A stretch of DNA of 64,000 nucleotides, taken from an uncultured Clostridia bacterium. Lineage in GTDB: Bacteria; Bacillota; Clostridia; Christensenellales; Borkfalkiaceae. Every line of letters starts with the position of its first letter. Positions within the stretch are counted from its first letter, which is position 1. The translations under genes were made by a program, and so were the position numbers. Positions 15,459 to 24,096 of the stretch are shown one piece after another. Below the pieces are notes generated by a model. The model was given only the letters and a program-made list of their open reading frames with translations. It was not told where the DNA came from and made no database searches. Location of the stretch: assembly GCA_949283125.1 (NCBI GenBank), contig CASDRK010000018.1, positions 90,455-154,454 on the forward strand, read 5' to 3'.

Positions 15459-16729
15459 CGGCCCTTCCCAAGGCGTTTACCGAACGCATGGCACGCGACC
15501 TCGGCGACGAGGCCGCGGCGTTTTTTAACTGCTTCTCGCTTCCGCCCGTCAGGGGCATACGCGTCAACACGCTCAAAATTTCTGTGGCGCGGTTCAGGGA
15601 GATATCGCCTTTCGACCTTTCGCCCGTCCCGTGGGAGCCGAACGGATTTTACGTTTCGGAAGAAAAACCGGGCAAAACCGTGCTCCACGCCGCCGGCGCT
15701 TACTATGTGCAGGAACCGTCCGCCATGTGCGCCGCGCCCCTGCTCGGCGCGCGCCCCGGCGAGCGCGTGCTCGACCTCTGTTCCGCACCCGGCGGCAAGG
15801 GCACGCAGCTCGCTCAGGCCATGCGCGGCGAGGGCGTAATAGTGCTCAACGAAATCAATTTTCAGCGCGCAAAGGCGCTGTCGTCCAACGTCGAACGTCT
15901 CGGCATAACCAACGCCGTCGTCACCTGCGCCTCTCCGGGCGAGCTCGCCGAAAAACTTGCGGGCAGCTTCGACAGGGTGCTCGTCGACGCCCCGTGCTCG
16001 GGCGAAGGCATGTTCAGAAAGGATCCCGCGGCGGCGGAGGAGTGGAGCCCCGCCAACGTAAAAATGTGCGCGGCCCGTCAGGCGGAAATTCTCGAATGCG
16101 CCGCGCGCCTTCTCGCTCCGGGCGGAAGGCTGGTGTACTCCACGTGCACTTTCGCGCGCGAGGAGGACGAGGAGCGGTCGGCGGCTTTCCTCGCGGCTCA
16201 TCCCTCATTTTCGCTTGAACGCGAGGTCAGGCTCTGGCCGCACAGGGCCCGCGGCGAAGGTCACTACGCCGCACTGTTCAAAAGCGGGGGCGAAGGCCGC
16301 GCGCAGTTCCCAGCGCTCGCCCGTCCGCGCGCCGACAAAAGGAGCCTTGCCCTGTTTGCGGAGTTTTCCTCGCGCTTTCTCAACGTTTCGTTCGGCAATA
16401 TCCATGCCGTCGGCAACAGGCTTTACAGCCTGCCGGAAGGCTGTCCCGACCCCGGCGTCCAGCAGCTCCGCGCAGGCGTGGAACTGGGCGAGGTGATAAA
16501 GGACAGGTTCGAGCCCGCCCACGCGCTCGCGATGTGTTTGAGGGAGGGACAGGCCGCATTCATAGAACTCGACGAGCGCTCCGCCCTGTCTTATCTGCGC
16601 GGCAACACCTTCGCCTGCCCTGACGTGTCAGGCTGGGCGGTGGCTTCCTGCCTCGGCCTGCCGCTCGGTTGGTGCAAGGTTTCGGGCGGCACGGCCAAAA
16701 ATCACCTGCCCAAAGCTCTGCGCATCTGA
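15455..16729 (+). CDS. rsmF: 16S rRNA m5C methyltransferase, RsmF/NOL1-NOP2-Sun family
   Basis: 424-residue SAM-dependent RNA cytosine-5 methyltransferase. VQEPSAMCAAPLL, the SAM-binding DLCSAPGGKGTQL, the motif IV cysteine in DAPCSGEGMFRKD and the motif VI cysteine in YSTCTF are clear. Residues about 285-424 form the RsmF-type C-terminal region (LPLGWCKVSGGTAKNHLPK near the end), which separates it from shorter RsmB or RlmI relatives. It overlaps the upstream exonuclease gene by four bases and ends before a bidirectional terminator. Confidence 0.9.
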   Translation: MTALPKAFTERMARDLGDEAAAFFNCFSLPPVRGIRVNTLKISVARFREISPFDLSPVPWEPNGFYVSEEKPGKTVLHAAGAYYVQEPSAMCAAPLLGARPGERVLDLCSAPGGKGTQLAQAMRGEGVIVLNEINFQRAKALSSNVERLGITNAVVTCASPGELAEKLAGSFDRVLVDAPCSGEGMFRKDPAAAEEWSPANVKMCAARQAEILECAARLLAPGGRLVYSTCTFAREEDEERSAAFLAAHPSFSLEREVRLWPHRARGEGHYAALFKSGGEGRAQFPALARPRADKRSLALFAEFSSRFLNVSFGNIHAVGNRLYSLPEGCPDPGVQQLRAGVELGEVIKDRFEPAHALAMCLREGQAAFIELDERSALSYLRGNTFACPDVSGWAVASCLGLPLGWCKVSGGTAKNHLPKALRI

Positions 16730-16829
16730 CGGCGAACCGCGCGCGCTTTCCGCCGTTCGGCCGGCAAATGCCGCGCCCGCACGGCCGCGCGCCGTTTATT
16801 CTTTGTTGCGGCGCCCTGCTCAAGTGAAT

Positions 16830-16865
16830 AAAAAGTCGGAACGCATCCTCTCGTTCCGACTTTTT
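16830..16865. terminator. Bidirectional terminator after rsmF
   Basis: Stem AAAAGTCGGAACG (16831-16843) with its complement at 16852-16864, 8-nt loop, A-tract before and T-tract after. It separates convergent genes. Confidence 0.85.
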
Positions 16866-16914
16866 TATATGTTGCATATTCCTGTCTTACAGGTTGTTTG
16901 TGCCGCCCTTTTGC

Positions 16915-16957
16915 GGCTGAAAAATCTGCGCGCTGCGGAAAATTTTCCGCAGCGCGC
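16915..16957 (-). terminator. Terminator of the large surface-protein gene
   Basis: A 30-bp perfect palindrome at 16928-16957 (GCGCGCTGCGGAAAA and its complement). On the minus strand it is followed by AGATTTTTC, 28 bp past the stop codon. Confidence 0.7.
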
Positions 16958-16984
16958 TCTCTTCACCGCTCATCGCGGCGGGAT

Positions 16985-19900
16985 TCAGTTGTTTTTGTCT
17001 TCGTCGCCGCTTTCGGATTGAGAAGAGGATTGCTCTTCCGCGGGCTGTCCGGCTTCGTCGCCGTCCACCGCGTTGTCGGCCGAAGGCTGTTCGTCGGCGG
17101 GCTGTCCGGCCTCCGACTGTTCGGTCTGCTGCTCTTCCGCGGGTCCGGATTCGGGCAGGCCCTCTCCGGTTTCGGGCAGCGCGCCGGTCTCGCCGTTCGT
17201 CTCGTCGCTTATGGTCGTCTCGCCGTGCTCTTTGACGTAAGTGCGGACATAGCGCTTGTTCTTTTTGTAGTTATAGGTGTTCTTGCTGACCTGCGGCTTT
17301 TTGCCCACCTTCTTTTTCAGGTCTCTCAAAAGCAGCACTGCAATGGCGATCAGTATGGCGACTACCATGATTATCGAGGAAGCCAGCAGCCATACGTTTG
17401 TGTCGCCGCTGTTGCCCGCGTCCGTCGTCTCGTCCTCCGTGGCGTCGGGGGTAGTGCTCATGGATATGCTCTTGTCGGTCGCGGTGTAGTCGATGAACAT
17501 GTTCAGCATGGGCGCGCCGTTCAGTTCCGTGCCGTCTGCGCGGTACATATCGTTCACCTTCAGCACTGCCAGCTGTTCGGTATAGTCGCCGTATGCGTAG
17601 TTGTATCCGCTGTCGCCCTCCTCAGCGGTCTCGCCGTTGAAGGGCACGTAGCTTGCCGAATCGTACAGCGAGTAGGTGTAATACTGCGCGGAGTAGTCGT
17701 AAATATCCACGCTTACGTTTTTACCCTCGGCAAGCGCTTCGTAGTATGCGATGTTCTCGTCGTTGGATTCAAAAACTATCCCGCTGTCGGCCGCGCGCAG
17801 CGCGTCGCGGTATGCGTCGATTATGTTGCCGGAGTAGAGGGACAGCAGCGAATTGAACGTGCTCTCGTCAAGCGTCACGGAGCTCTGGTCGAACATCACA
17901 TAGCTGCCTTCCTGCACGCCGGCGTGCGTCTCGCCGTCGCGCGTGCCGCTCCAAAGCTCCAGGCGGTATGCCTTGTCCGCGCTGCCCGTGCGTATGAAGA
18001 AGTTCACGGTTATCCACTTTCCGGCCAGCTCGGGATTGGTAATGGCGTCAATTGTGAAGGAGTAGGGCGCGCTCTCCTGCGCGGTGTAGCGGGGAACGGC
18101 CACCTCGATGTCGAACGCCTTCACCTGCTTGCCGCTGTCGGGCTGTCCGTCTACGAAGTAATTGTATATCACCTGTCCGTCGAGCCCGGATACGTAGGAA
18201 TATACCCTGTCGCCGCCGTCGGTCACAAGGTAGTGGCTGGCGTATGCGGTGCGCGCGGCGTCGGCATAGTAAATCTCGCCCTCTTTTACGTTGTCGAACG
18301 CAACGGAGTTGCCGTCCGCGTCGTAATAATCTGCGCGCTCGTCGTAGTATTCGCGCTCAAGGTTGTAAAGGTTTGCGTACAGATTGCCGTCCGAGTCCTC
18401 ATACAGACCGTCGTCGCGCAGCGTGTAAGCGATGTTTGCGCGCTGCTGTTCCCTCGTCCAGTCCTCGTCGGGTTCGCCCTTTAGCACGTTTCCGTCGTTG
18501 TCGTACCAGAACGTGTATGCGGGGGTCTTGAACGAAAGTGTCTGCTTGCTGTCGGGGTCGCTGTCTACCAGATACACCGTCGCGACCGCTCCGGCCGAAA
18601 CCTTTACGCGCACGCTCACGGCGGTGTAGCCGTTTGCGCTTATGGTCGAATTTCCGCCGAAGAAGCCGTAGTTGTATATCGCGGCCGTCTTGCCGGCTAT
18701 CTCCCTCACCGTGTTCACTATCAGAAGGGGCTGGGTGGAGGTGGGGCCTACGGCGGTATCCCACGTCGCGTCCGCTCCGAACAGCGCGTGCAGGGGGCTG
18801 CCGGCGTCAACGCTGGTCAGCAGCTCCGCATAGGTCGCCTTGTATGCGTCAAAGTATTCCTTGTTGATGAGTCCGGCGTAGTCGTGGCCGTTCTTCGCGT
18901 CGTATTCCGTCGGCTCTACCGGCACGCTCTGCACCGAAGAGCTTGCGCCGTTCACGCCCGTGTAGGAAGAGGGCTGCGCTATCTCCGTCTCTATCTTTTT
19001 ATTGTCGGCGGGATCGTCCAGACTCTCCGTCTCGTCGGATTCTTCGGTTATCGAAAGCTCCGCGGCCCTCGCTGCAGATTCGGTAAAGCCGAACGCCGTC
19101 TCGTCGGCGTTGAGCACGGATATGTTGGATACGGCCGCCCAGCCGCCGGTGTAATCGGCCTTGGCGGTATCCTTTATGGTGGTGGGGCCGTAATTTATGA
19201 CGAGCTCGAAGGCCTGATCTTCAAGCTCTTCTTCGCACGATACCAGCGCAAAGCACTGTATCCAGCCGTTGTACACGTCCTCGGTGTCGTTTATCGTAAC
19301 GCCTTCCACGGTTGTGGAGTCCGCTTGGAACGAGCCCGCGTTTTCCTCGTTGCCCTTCTGTCTCGCCGTCACGGTCAGCGCCGCGCCGTCGCCCAGCTCG
19401 CTCGTCTTTATCCAGAAGGAAACTATCTTGTAATCGCTCTCGCCGTCGAACGTGAACGAAGGGTCGGATATCACCGCTTCGTAGGCCGCGCCCCATGCGC
19501 TCAGCATAAGCAGGGTGTTGGCCTGTCCGCCCGTGCCGGGCAGGTCGGCCGCCGTCTTCAGTTCGTCTTCGAGCATGCCCGAATATTTGCTGGTCAGATC
19601 GGTCGGCCACGTCCAGCCGGCGCCTATCGAAAGGTTGGCTATCACGTCCTCGGACGCGTCGAGGTTGAGGTCTTTGTTCAGATATGTGTTCTCGCTTTCG
19701 GGCTCGCCCACCTTGCCGTATATCGTCGCGGCGCCGTTGCCCCTGCTCGAAACGTATCCGTCCTCGTCCACGGTCAGTCCGGCCGCAAGGTTTGTTTCGT
19801 CAAGCTGAACGGGGATGCGGATACCGTCCATTGTGTCGGAGACGGAAGTGGCAAGATCCACATAGTAGTAGCGATAGTTGCTGTAGTTTTCTACGGGCTT

Positions 19901-21145
19901 GTCACTCTGGTCGAATATTTCGCGGTCAACGCGGAACACCTTGTCGCCGTCCTCGTCCAGAAGGGTGCAGGTGGTGTTCTTTTCGCCCGCAACGCGGCTT
20001 TCAAACGTGTCGCTGCCGCCTGCGGCCTCTATCATGTCGTCCGCGTTCAGATATTTTTCGTACGTTATGTCGTCGAAGAAGGCATAGCCCTCGGTCTTGC
20101 CGGCGCCGCTCTGTCCCAGACCCACGGTTAAGATTATCGTGGTTTCGGCAAAGTCGCACGCGCTCACGTACAGGGTGTACTCCACCCAGCCGTTGTTGCC
20201 TTCGGCCCAGGTACCGTCCGTCTCGTTGTAGGGGTTGAGCACGTCGGTGTTTATGTTCTCTATCCTGAATACGTCTATCTCCGTGCCGCCCACGCTCTGT
20301 TCCAGCTCGATGTAAGCGCCGCGGTCGAACAGCGCCTCGGTGCGCTCGTCGTTATTGCCGCCGAAGTACAGATCGCTCGTCTTCACCCACACGCTTATCT
20401 TTGCGGCCGTGTTGGCTTCGAGGGTGAGGGTGGTGGAGGAGTTGTAGTAGGTGGCGGAGCCCTGCTTGTCGTCGTCCACGTAGTTGTGGATCATCAGCAC
20501 GTTGCTCTCTATCTCCGTTCCCTCGGCAAAATCGGCCGAAGTGTACAGCTTTCCGTCTTCGTCCTCGTAGTAGGTTATCTCGCTCCCGTCGGCGCCGTAC
20601 AGCTTGTCCCCGTCCCAGCGGTAATCGTGCGTGTGGGGGTTGGCGATGTACTCCGCGCCTTCGGCGATGTAATCTTCCTCGTCGTCCTCCTCGGCTTCGA
20701 CGATGGCCGAAGCGGGATCTCTGAAGGGCAGGTCTTCTGGGTCGGCGCTGTAGTTTACGTAATTTTCGTCATCCGTCTCCAGCTTCGCGTTGTCCCAAAG
20801 CTTTTGGGGCAGTTCGGGGTCGGTCAGCTCGCTCCAGCTCGCGCCGTCGGTGCCTATTACGCCCGATTTGGAATGGGACGCGGTGGCGCCGGTCGCGGTG
20901 CCGCTCGACCAGTTGTCGGGCGTGCCGATGACGTATGTGCCGTCGTTGTCCTCAAAAAACTCAAAGTTGCCGTTCTTCAGTACCTGCTCGTCCACGCGGG
21001 TGGAGGTATCGGTGTCCTCTTCGCCGCTGTCGGCGGGCGGTTGCGAGCACGCGCCCGCAAACATCGCAAACGAGGTCGCCACGGCCATCGCCGCGAATAT
21101 CGCCGACCTGTATTTTGCGCTTCTGGTTTTAAACTTTTTGCTCAT
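16985..21145 (-). CDS. Very large anchored surface lipoprotein with glycan-binding-like modules
   Basis: 1386-residue exported protein of unknown function. The start MSKKFKTRSAK (ATG at 21145, AAGGA upstream) is chosen over an upstream in-frame ATG because it begins a signal peptide ending MFAGAC, a probable lipobox. LKNGNFEFF and PDNWSSG near residues 60-85 resemble the opening strand of CBM4/CBM16-type jelly-roll modules, and similar beta-rich, Asp/Tyr-rich stretches recur. Near the C-terminus a membrane helix (WLLASSIIMVVAILIAIAVL) is followed by a basic stop-transfer region and a roughly 100-residue Glu/Gln/Ser/Pro-rich tail. It thus seems anchored at both ends. It stands alone with its own promoter and terminator. 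Confidence 0.7.
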   Translation of the reverse strand: MSKKFKTRSAKYRSAIFAAMAVATSFAMFAGACSQPPADSGEEDTDTSTRVDEQVLKNGNFEFFEDNDGTYVIGTPDNWSSGTATGATASHSKSGVIGTDGASWSELTDPELPQKLWDNAKLETDDENYVNYSADPEDLPFRDPASAIVEAEEDDEEDYIAEGAEYIANPHTHDYRWDGDKLYGADGSEITYYEDEDGKLYTSADFAEGTEIESNVLMIHNYVDDDKQGSATYYNSSTTLTLEANTAAKISVWVKTSDLYFGGNNDERTEALFDRGAYIELEQSVGGTEIDVFRIENINTDVLNPYNETDGTWAEGNNGWVEYTLYVSACDFAETTIILTVGLGQSGAGKTEGYAFFDDITYEKYLNADDMIEAAGGSDTFESRVAGEKNTTCTLLDEDGDKVFRVDREIFDQSDKPVENYSNYRYYYVDLATSVSDTMDGIRIPVQLDETNLAAGLTVDEDGYVSSRGNGAATIYGKVGEPESENTYLNKDLNLDASEDVIANLSIGAGWTWPTDLTSKYSGMLEDELKTAADLPGTGGQANTLLMLSAWGAAYEAVISDPSFTFDGESDYKIVSFWIKTSELGDGAALTVTARQKGNEENAGSFQADSTTVEGVTINDTEDVYNGWIQCFALVSCEEELEDQAFELVINYGPTTIKDTAKADYTGGWAAVSNISVLNADETAFGFTESAARAAELSITEESDETESLDDPADNKKIETEIAQPSSYTGVNGASSSVQSVPVEPTEYDAKNGHDYAGLINKEYFDAYKATYAELLTSVDAGSPLHALFGADATWDTAVGPTSTQPLLIVNTVREIAGKTAAIYNYGFFGGNSTISANGYTAVSVRVKVSAGAVATVYLVDSDPDSKQTLSFKTPAYTFWYDNDGNVLKGEPDEDWTREQQRANIAYTLRDDGLYEDSDGNLYANLYNLEREYYDERADYYDADGNSVAFDNVKEGEIYYADAARTAYASHYLVTDGGDRVYSYVSGLDGQVIYNYFVDGQPDSGKQVKAFDIEVAVPRYTAQESAPYSFTIDAITNPELAGKWITVNFFIRTGSADKAYRLELWSGTRDGETHAGVQEGSYVMFDQSSVTLDESTFNSLLSLYSGNIIDAYRDALRAADSGIVFESNDENIAYYEALAEGKNVSVDIYDYSAQYYTYSLYDSASYVPFNGETAEEGDSGYNYAYGDYTEQLAVLKVNDMYRADGTELNGAPMLNMFIDYTATDKSISMSTTPDATEDETTDAGNSGDTNVWLLASSIIMVVAILIAIAVLLLRDLKKKVGKKPQVSKNTYNYKKNKRYVRTYVKEHGETTISDETNGETGALPETGEGLPESGPAEEQQTEQSEAGQPADEQPSADNAVDGDEAGQPAEEQSSSQSESGDEDKNN

Positions 21146-21229
21146 TTTTTGTTTCCTTGAAAATAGTTGCAAAATTTTCTTTTTACGGGCGCGGGGCCGT
21201 GCGACCCTCCGTCCGGACATTACCATTAC

Positions 21230-21258
21230 ATTTTAATATAAATTAGCCTTTTAAGCAA
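21230..21258 (-). promoter_or_regulatory. Promoter of the large surface-protein gene
   Basis: On the minus strand TTGCTT (21258-21253), 17 bp, TAAAAT (21235-21230). The leader is about 80 nt. Confidence 0.6.
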
Positions 21259-21377
21259 CTATTTCTGCGTGAAAATCGGGCAAAAAATAAAATAAATCGC
21301 GCGCTGCCGCCGGCCGTTCGGCCAAACCCGACAATCCGGCGCATGACCGCCGCGCTTTTTGCGCATGCTTAATTTGC

Positions 21378-21749
21378 ATGAACCATTCCAATCAAAAACC
21401 CGCGGCGTTCAGAATGGCGCTCGGCGGGGCGCTGATAGGCGCGGTCAACGGTCTCTTCGGCGGCGGGGGCGGCATGATAGCCGTGCCCGTTCTCAACGGC
21501 ACCCTCGGCTATCCCGCAAAACAGGCGCACGCCACGGCGATAGCCGTCATCGCTCCTCTGTGCGCCGTCAGCGCGCTGTTCTATCTGTTCGGCGGGCACG
21601 TCCGTCTCCCCGTCGTCATTCCCGCCGCCCTCGGCAACGTCGCGGGCGGCGTCATCGGCGCAAAACTTCTGGGCCGTCTGCCCGGCCCCGCCGTGCGGCT
21701 GTGCTTCATCGCCGTCATGCTTGCGGCGGGGATAAGGATGATGGCGTAG
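21378..21749 (+). CDS. Half-length TSUP (TauE/SafE) transporter subunit A
   Basis: 123-residue hydrophobic protein with about four membrane segments. It matches one half of a TSUP permease, the family of sulfite, sulfoacetate and other organic-anion exporters, whose full-length members (about 250 residues) are an internal duplication. The repeat signature AVNGLFGGGGGMIAVPVL sits at residues 22-39. No ribosome site is evident before the ATG. One base separates its stop from the start of a second half-length TSUP gene, which carries the same signature, so the two are expected to form a heterodimer. Confidence 0.8.
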   Translation: MNHSNQKPAAFRMALGGALIGAVNGLFGGGGGMIAVPVLNGTLGYPAKQAHATAIAVIAPLCAVSALFYLFGGHVRLPVVIPAALGNVAGGVIGAKLLGRLPGPAVRLCFIAVMLAAGIRMMA

Positions 21750-21750
21750 C

Positions 21751-22122
21751 ATGTCCTTTCTCGTCTACGCTGCGGCCGGCTTTCTGTCCGGACTCATAGG
21801 CGGCATGGGCATGGGCGGCGGCACCGTGCTCATCCCCGCGCTCACCGTGTTCTGCGGCGTGGAGCAGCACGCCGCGCAGGCGGCCAATCTGCTGTCCTTT
21901 CTGCCCATGGCCGCGTTTTCGCTCTCGGTCCACAAAAAGCAGGGGTTAATGCGCACGGACGGCATATTGTCCGTGATATTGCCCGCCGTCGCGGCCTCAG
22001 CGCTCGGCGGGGCGGCAGCGCTCGTATTGCCCGCGTCGGCGCTGCGCAGGCTCTTCGGCGCGTTTCTCGTCGCGCTTGCCGCGCGCGGCGCGCTCGGCTT
22101 TTTTTCTTCGCCGCGCGACTGA
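21751..22122 (+). CDS. Half-length TSUP (TauE/SafE) transporter subunit B
   Basis: 123 residues, four predicted membrane segments, with the TSUP half-repeat signature GLIGGMGMGGGTVLIPAL at residues 14-31 followed by HAAQAANLLSF. It differs in reading frame from subunit A and has its own ATG, and both halves start with the same motif. This is therefore a split two-subunit permease rather than one frameshifted gene. The last 126 bp overlap the 3' end of the convergent spoVB gene. The substrate is unknown. Confidence 0.8.
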   Translation: MSFLVYAAAGFLSGLIGGMGMGGGTVLIPALTVFCGVEQHAAQAANLLSFLPMAAFSLSVHKKQGLMRTDGILSVILPAVAASALGGAAALVLPASALRRLFGAFLVALAARGALGFFSSPRD

Positions 22123-23637
22123 ACCGCCGCGGCGCTCTTTGCGCGGGCGGCGCAGGAGCTTTTTCAGCGGCTGCATGCCCGCCATGCCCGCCGCTGCGAA
22201 TGCCGCAAGCGTGAACGCCGTCACCGCGCCGCCGCACAGCAGTATGTTGGCCGCCGGCGACAGCCCGCCTGTCAGATTTCGCAGCAGGCGGCCGAACAGA
22301 CAGCCGCCCGCGCATATCGCCGCGCTCGCCGCCGCATGCCGGCCAAAGCGCGCCTCCGGACATTTGCGCTTCAGCAGACGCGCGTTCATCGCGGCGGTTA
22401 TCGCATAGCTGCCCGTCATCCCTATCATGTACGAATAGATCCCCGCGCGCGGCGTCAGGATGAAGATGCTCGCCAGCATGAACAGCGCGCCCGTAAAAAA
22501 GTATATCAGCGTCTGTACCTCGCAGTTCATGGAATTGAGCACGGTGGTGGTCATCATGGAGATGCACATCGGGAACAGCATGAACGAAAAATCGCGTATC
22601 ACCCTGCCGCTGAAGGCGTTGCCGAACAGCAGCTCGCCCGCGTCTTCGCCGAGCGTGAACAGCGCCGGTATCAGCGCGGCCGCAATGAGGACGGCCGTCT
22701 TTATCGTCCGCTCCACGTCCCGCGCGAGCGCCTGCCTGCGCCGCGCGTAGTAATGCTCGCTCATCTCGGGCGCGGCCACGACGGCTATCGAGCCTATCAG
22801 CGAATTGGGTATGAACAGCACGGGCAGGCTCATGCCCGTCACGGCGCCGTACAGCGCAAGCGCCTGCGAGTTGTCGTATCCGCAGGCCGTTATCAGCAGT
22901 GCGGGCAAAAATGTGGCCACCACCGAATTTATCAGCGAGGCGGAGGTGCGCATGGCGGTTATCGGCATGGCGGAAGCCAGCAGCGGCTTCAGCTCCGCGC
23001 GCGGGTCTACGAATCTCCCGCCGCGGGCCAGATACCACCCAACTGAAACGATAAAGGAAAACACATACGAGATCAGCGCGGCGGCGGTGGCCCTGAACGC
23101 CCCGTCCGACGGCGAATCGGCAAACAGCACCAAAAGCGTGCCCAGCACCACCATCACGGCGTCCTCGGCAAGCTCAATAAGCGAATAGGCAACAAACTGC
23201 TTGTTGCCCCAGAATGCGCCCCTCATAACGGCGTAAACGGAGGTGAGCACCAGCCCCGGCAGCAACAGCACGAATATGTTCAGGCTCTTTTCGTCGGGAA
23301 ACAGAAAGGCTATCAGCCCGCGGCCGAAAAATATTATCACGGCGGCCGGCACGGTGAATATCAGCGTGGCCGCCACCCCAGCGGATACCGCCGCGTGCTT
23401 GCCGCGCTCGGTGCCCGTGGCGCTCTGTTTTGCCATCATGCGCGACACCGTGACGGGCACTCCGCTCGAAGCCGCCGTCAGAAAGACCGAAAACACCGAA
23501 AGACATATCTGGTATATGCCCAGCCCCTCCGCGCCGAGAAAGCGCGAAAGTATTATCCTGTACGCGAACGACAGCGTCTTTTCTATGGTCGAAAAGGCCG
23601 TGACCTGCGCGGCCGATCTGTAAACGTTGCTTGCCAT
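21997..23637 (-). CDS. spoVB: SpoVB-like lipid-linked oligosaccharide flippase (MOP superfamily)
   Basis: 546-residue polytopic membrane protein. The start SAAQVTAFSTIEKTLSFAYR, then FLGAEGLGIYQI near residues 33-44, SSGVPVTVSRM and LLLPGLVL match stage V sporulation protein B and related MurJ/Wzx-type flippases. About 14 membrane segments are expected. SpoVB is needed for spore cortex peptidoglycan in Bacillus. Residues after about 490 are a very basic low-complexity tail encoded opposite the TSUP gene and may be a lineage-specific extension. Upstream lies a sigma-E-like promoter (23646-23675) with the start codon 8 nt behind the -10, consistent with mother-cell expression. Confidence 0.85.
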   Translation of the reverse strand: MASNVYRSAAQVTAFSTIEKTLSFAYRIILSRFLGAEGLGIYQICLSVFSVFLTAASSGVPVTVSRMMAKQSATGTERGKHAAVSAGVAATLIFTVPAAVIIFFGRGLIAFLFPDEKSLNIFVLLLPGLVLTSVYAVMRGAFWGNKQFVAYSLIELAEDAVMVVLGTLLVLFADSPSDGAFRATAAALISYVFSFIVSVGWYLARGGRFVDPRAELKPLLASAMPITAMRTSASLINSVVATFLPALLITACGYDNSQALALYGAVTGMSLPVLFIPNSLIGSIAVVAAPEMSEHYYARRRQALARDVERTIKTAVLIAAALIPALFTLGEDAGELLFGNAFSGRVIRDFSFMLFPMCISMMTTTVLNSMNCEVQTLIYFFTGALFMLASIFILTPRAGIYSYMIGMTGSYAITAAMNARLLKRKCPEARFGRHAAASAAICAGGCLFGRLLRNLTGGLSPAANILLCGGAVTAFTLAAFAAAGMAGMQPLKKLLRRPRKERRGGSVARRRKKAERAARGKRDEKRAEEPAQRRRGQYERCRPAER

Positions 23638-23645
23638 TACGCTCT

Positions 23646-23675
23646 ATTTTACCCGTCCGCCGCGCAAAATATGTT
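23646..23675 (-). promoter_or_regulatory. Possible sigma-E-type promoter of spoVB
   Basis: On the minus strand AACATATT (23675-23668), 14 bp, GGTAAAAT (23653-23646). This is 6 of 8 and 5 of 8 against the Bacillus sigma-E consensus as I recall it. spoVB is sigma-E-dependent in B. subtilis. Confidence 0.4.
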
Positions 23676-23696
23676 AACATCCGTCGCCTTTTGTCG

Positions 23697-23705
23697 CATA
23701 GAATA
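23697..23705 (+). promoter_or_regulatory. Possible sigma-K-type -10 element (CATAGAATA) of the LysM-like gene
   Basis: CATAGAATA fits the sigma-K -10 pattern CATAnnnTA, with AAC about 18 bp upstream as a weak -35. The same nonamer precedes the next gene at 24053-24061. TAGAAT ends exactly 6 nt before the ATG at 23711. Confidence 0.4.
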
Positions 23706-23710
23706 TATAG

Positions 23711-23989
23711 ATGTTTGCTCTCGTATGCGACCGACCGCGCTTTGCGCGCATTTCCGGGCCCGATTCGGCCCGCCTTGCGGAGGAGCTGTTCGGCTGTCCC
23801 GCCGGGCGCGGGGAGAGGGGTGCCATATGTCCCGTCACTCCCGCGCCGTGCGACTGCGTCGTCGCCCGGCCGTTTGAAGACTTTGCCTCCATCGCGGCCC
23901 GCGTCGGGCTGGAAGAGGAGGCCCTCTCCTCGTTCAACGGCGGCGGAGCCGTCTGGCCGGGCAGAAAAATATGGCTGCCGCCGCGCTGA
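23711..23989 (+). CDS. Small LysM-like protein, possible spore-layer protein
   Basis: 92 residues, about 10 kDa. Residues about 48-91 fit a LysM-type fold: CVVARPFEDFASIAARVG, then EALSSFNGG and WPGRKIWLPP, which matches the usual pattern of V-x-GD-T-x-x-SIA, N, and G-x-x-L-x-IP. No signal peptide is present, as in spore proteins assembled from the mother-cell cytoplasm. The ATG lies 6 nt after a -10-like element with no ribosome site, so translation would be leaderless. The divergent spoVB and the following Cys-rich gene give a sporulation context. The function is inferred. Confidence 0.6.
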   Translation: MFALVCDRPRFARISGPDSARLAEELFGCPAGRGERGAICPVTPAPCDCVVARPFEDFASIAARVGLEEEALSSFNGGGAVWPGRKIWLPPR

Positions 23990-24052
23990 GCGCGCACCGT
24001 CCGCGACCCTGCGGCGGGCCGGGCGCGGGCATAACAAAACCCCTGTCTTCCG

Positions 24053-24061
24053 CATAGAATA
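24053..24061 (+). promoter_or_regulatory. Possible sigma-K-type promoter of the Cys-rich gene
   Basis: AAC at 24033-24035, 17 bp, CATAGAATA at 24053-24061, which agrees with the sigma-K pattern AC-N16/17-CATAnnnTA. GGCATAAC nearby could also serve sigma-E. Confidence 0.4.
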
Positions 24062-24096
24062 AAGTAAACCAAACCAAATTTTTACGGAGGTAAAAA

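Noticed and set aside
17100-17170. LPETG sortase-like motif in the large surface protein
   Set aside because: It lies after the C-terminal membrane helix in the predicted cytoplasmic acidic tail and is not followed by a hydrophobic segment and basic end, so it cannot act as a sorting signal.
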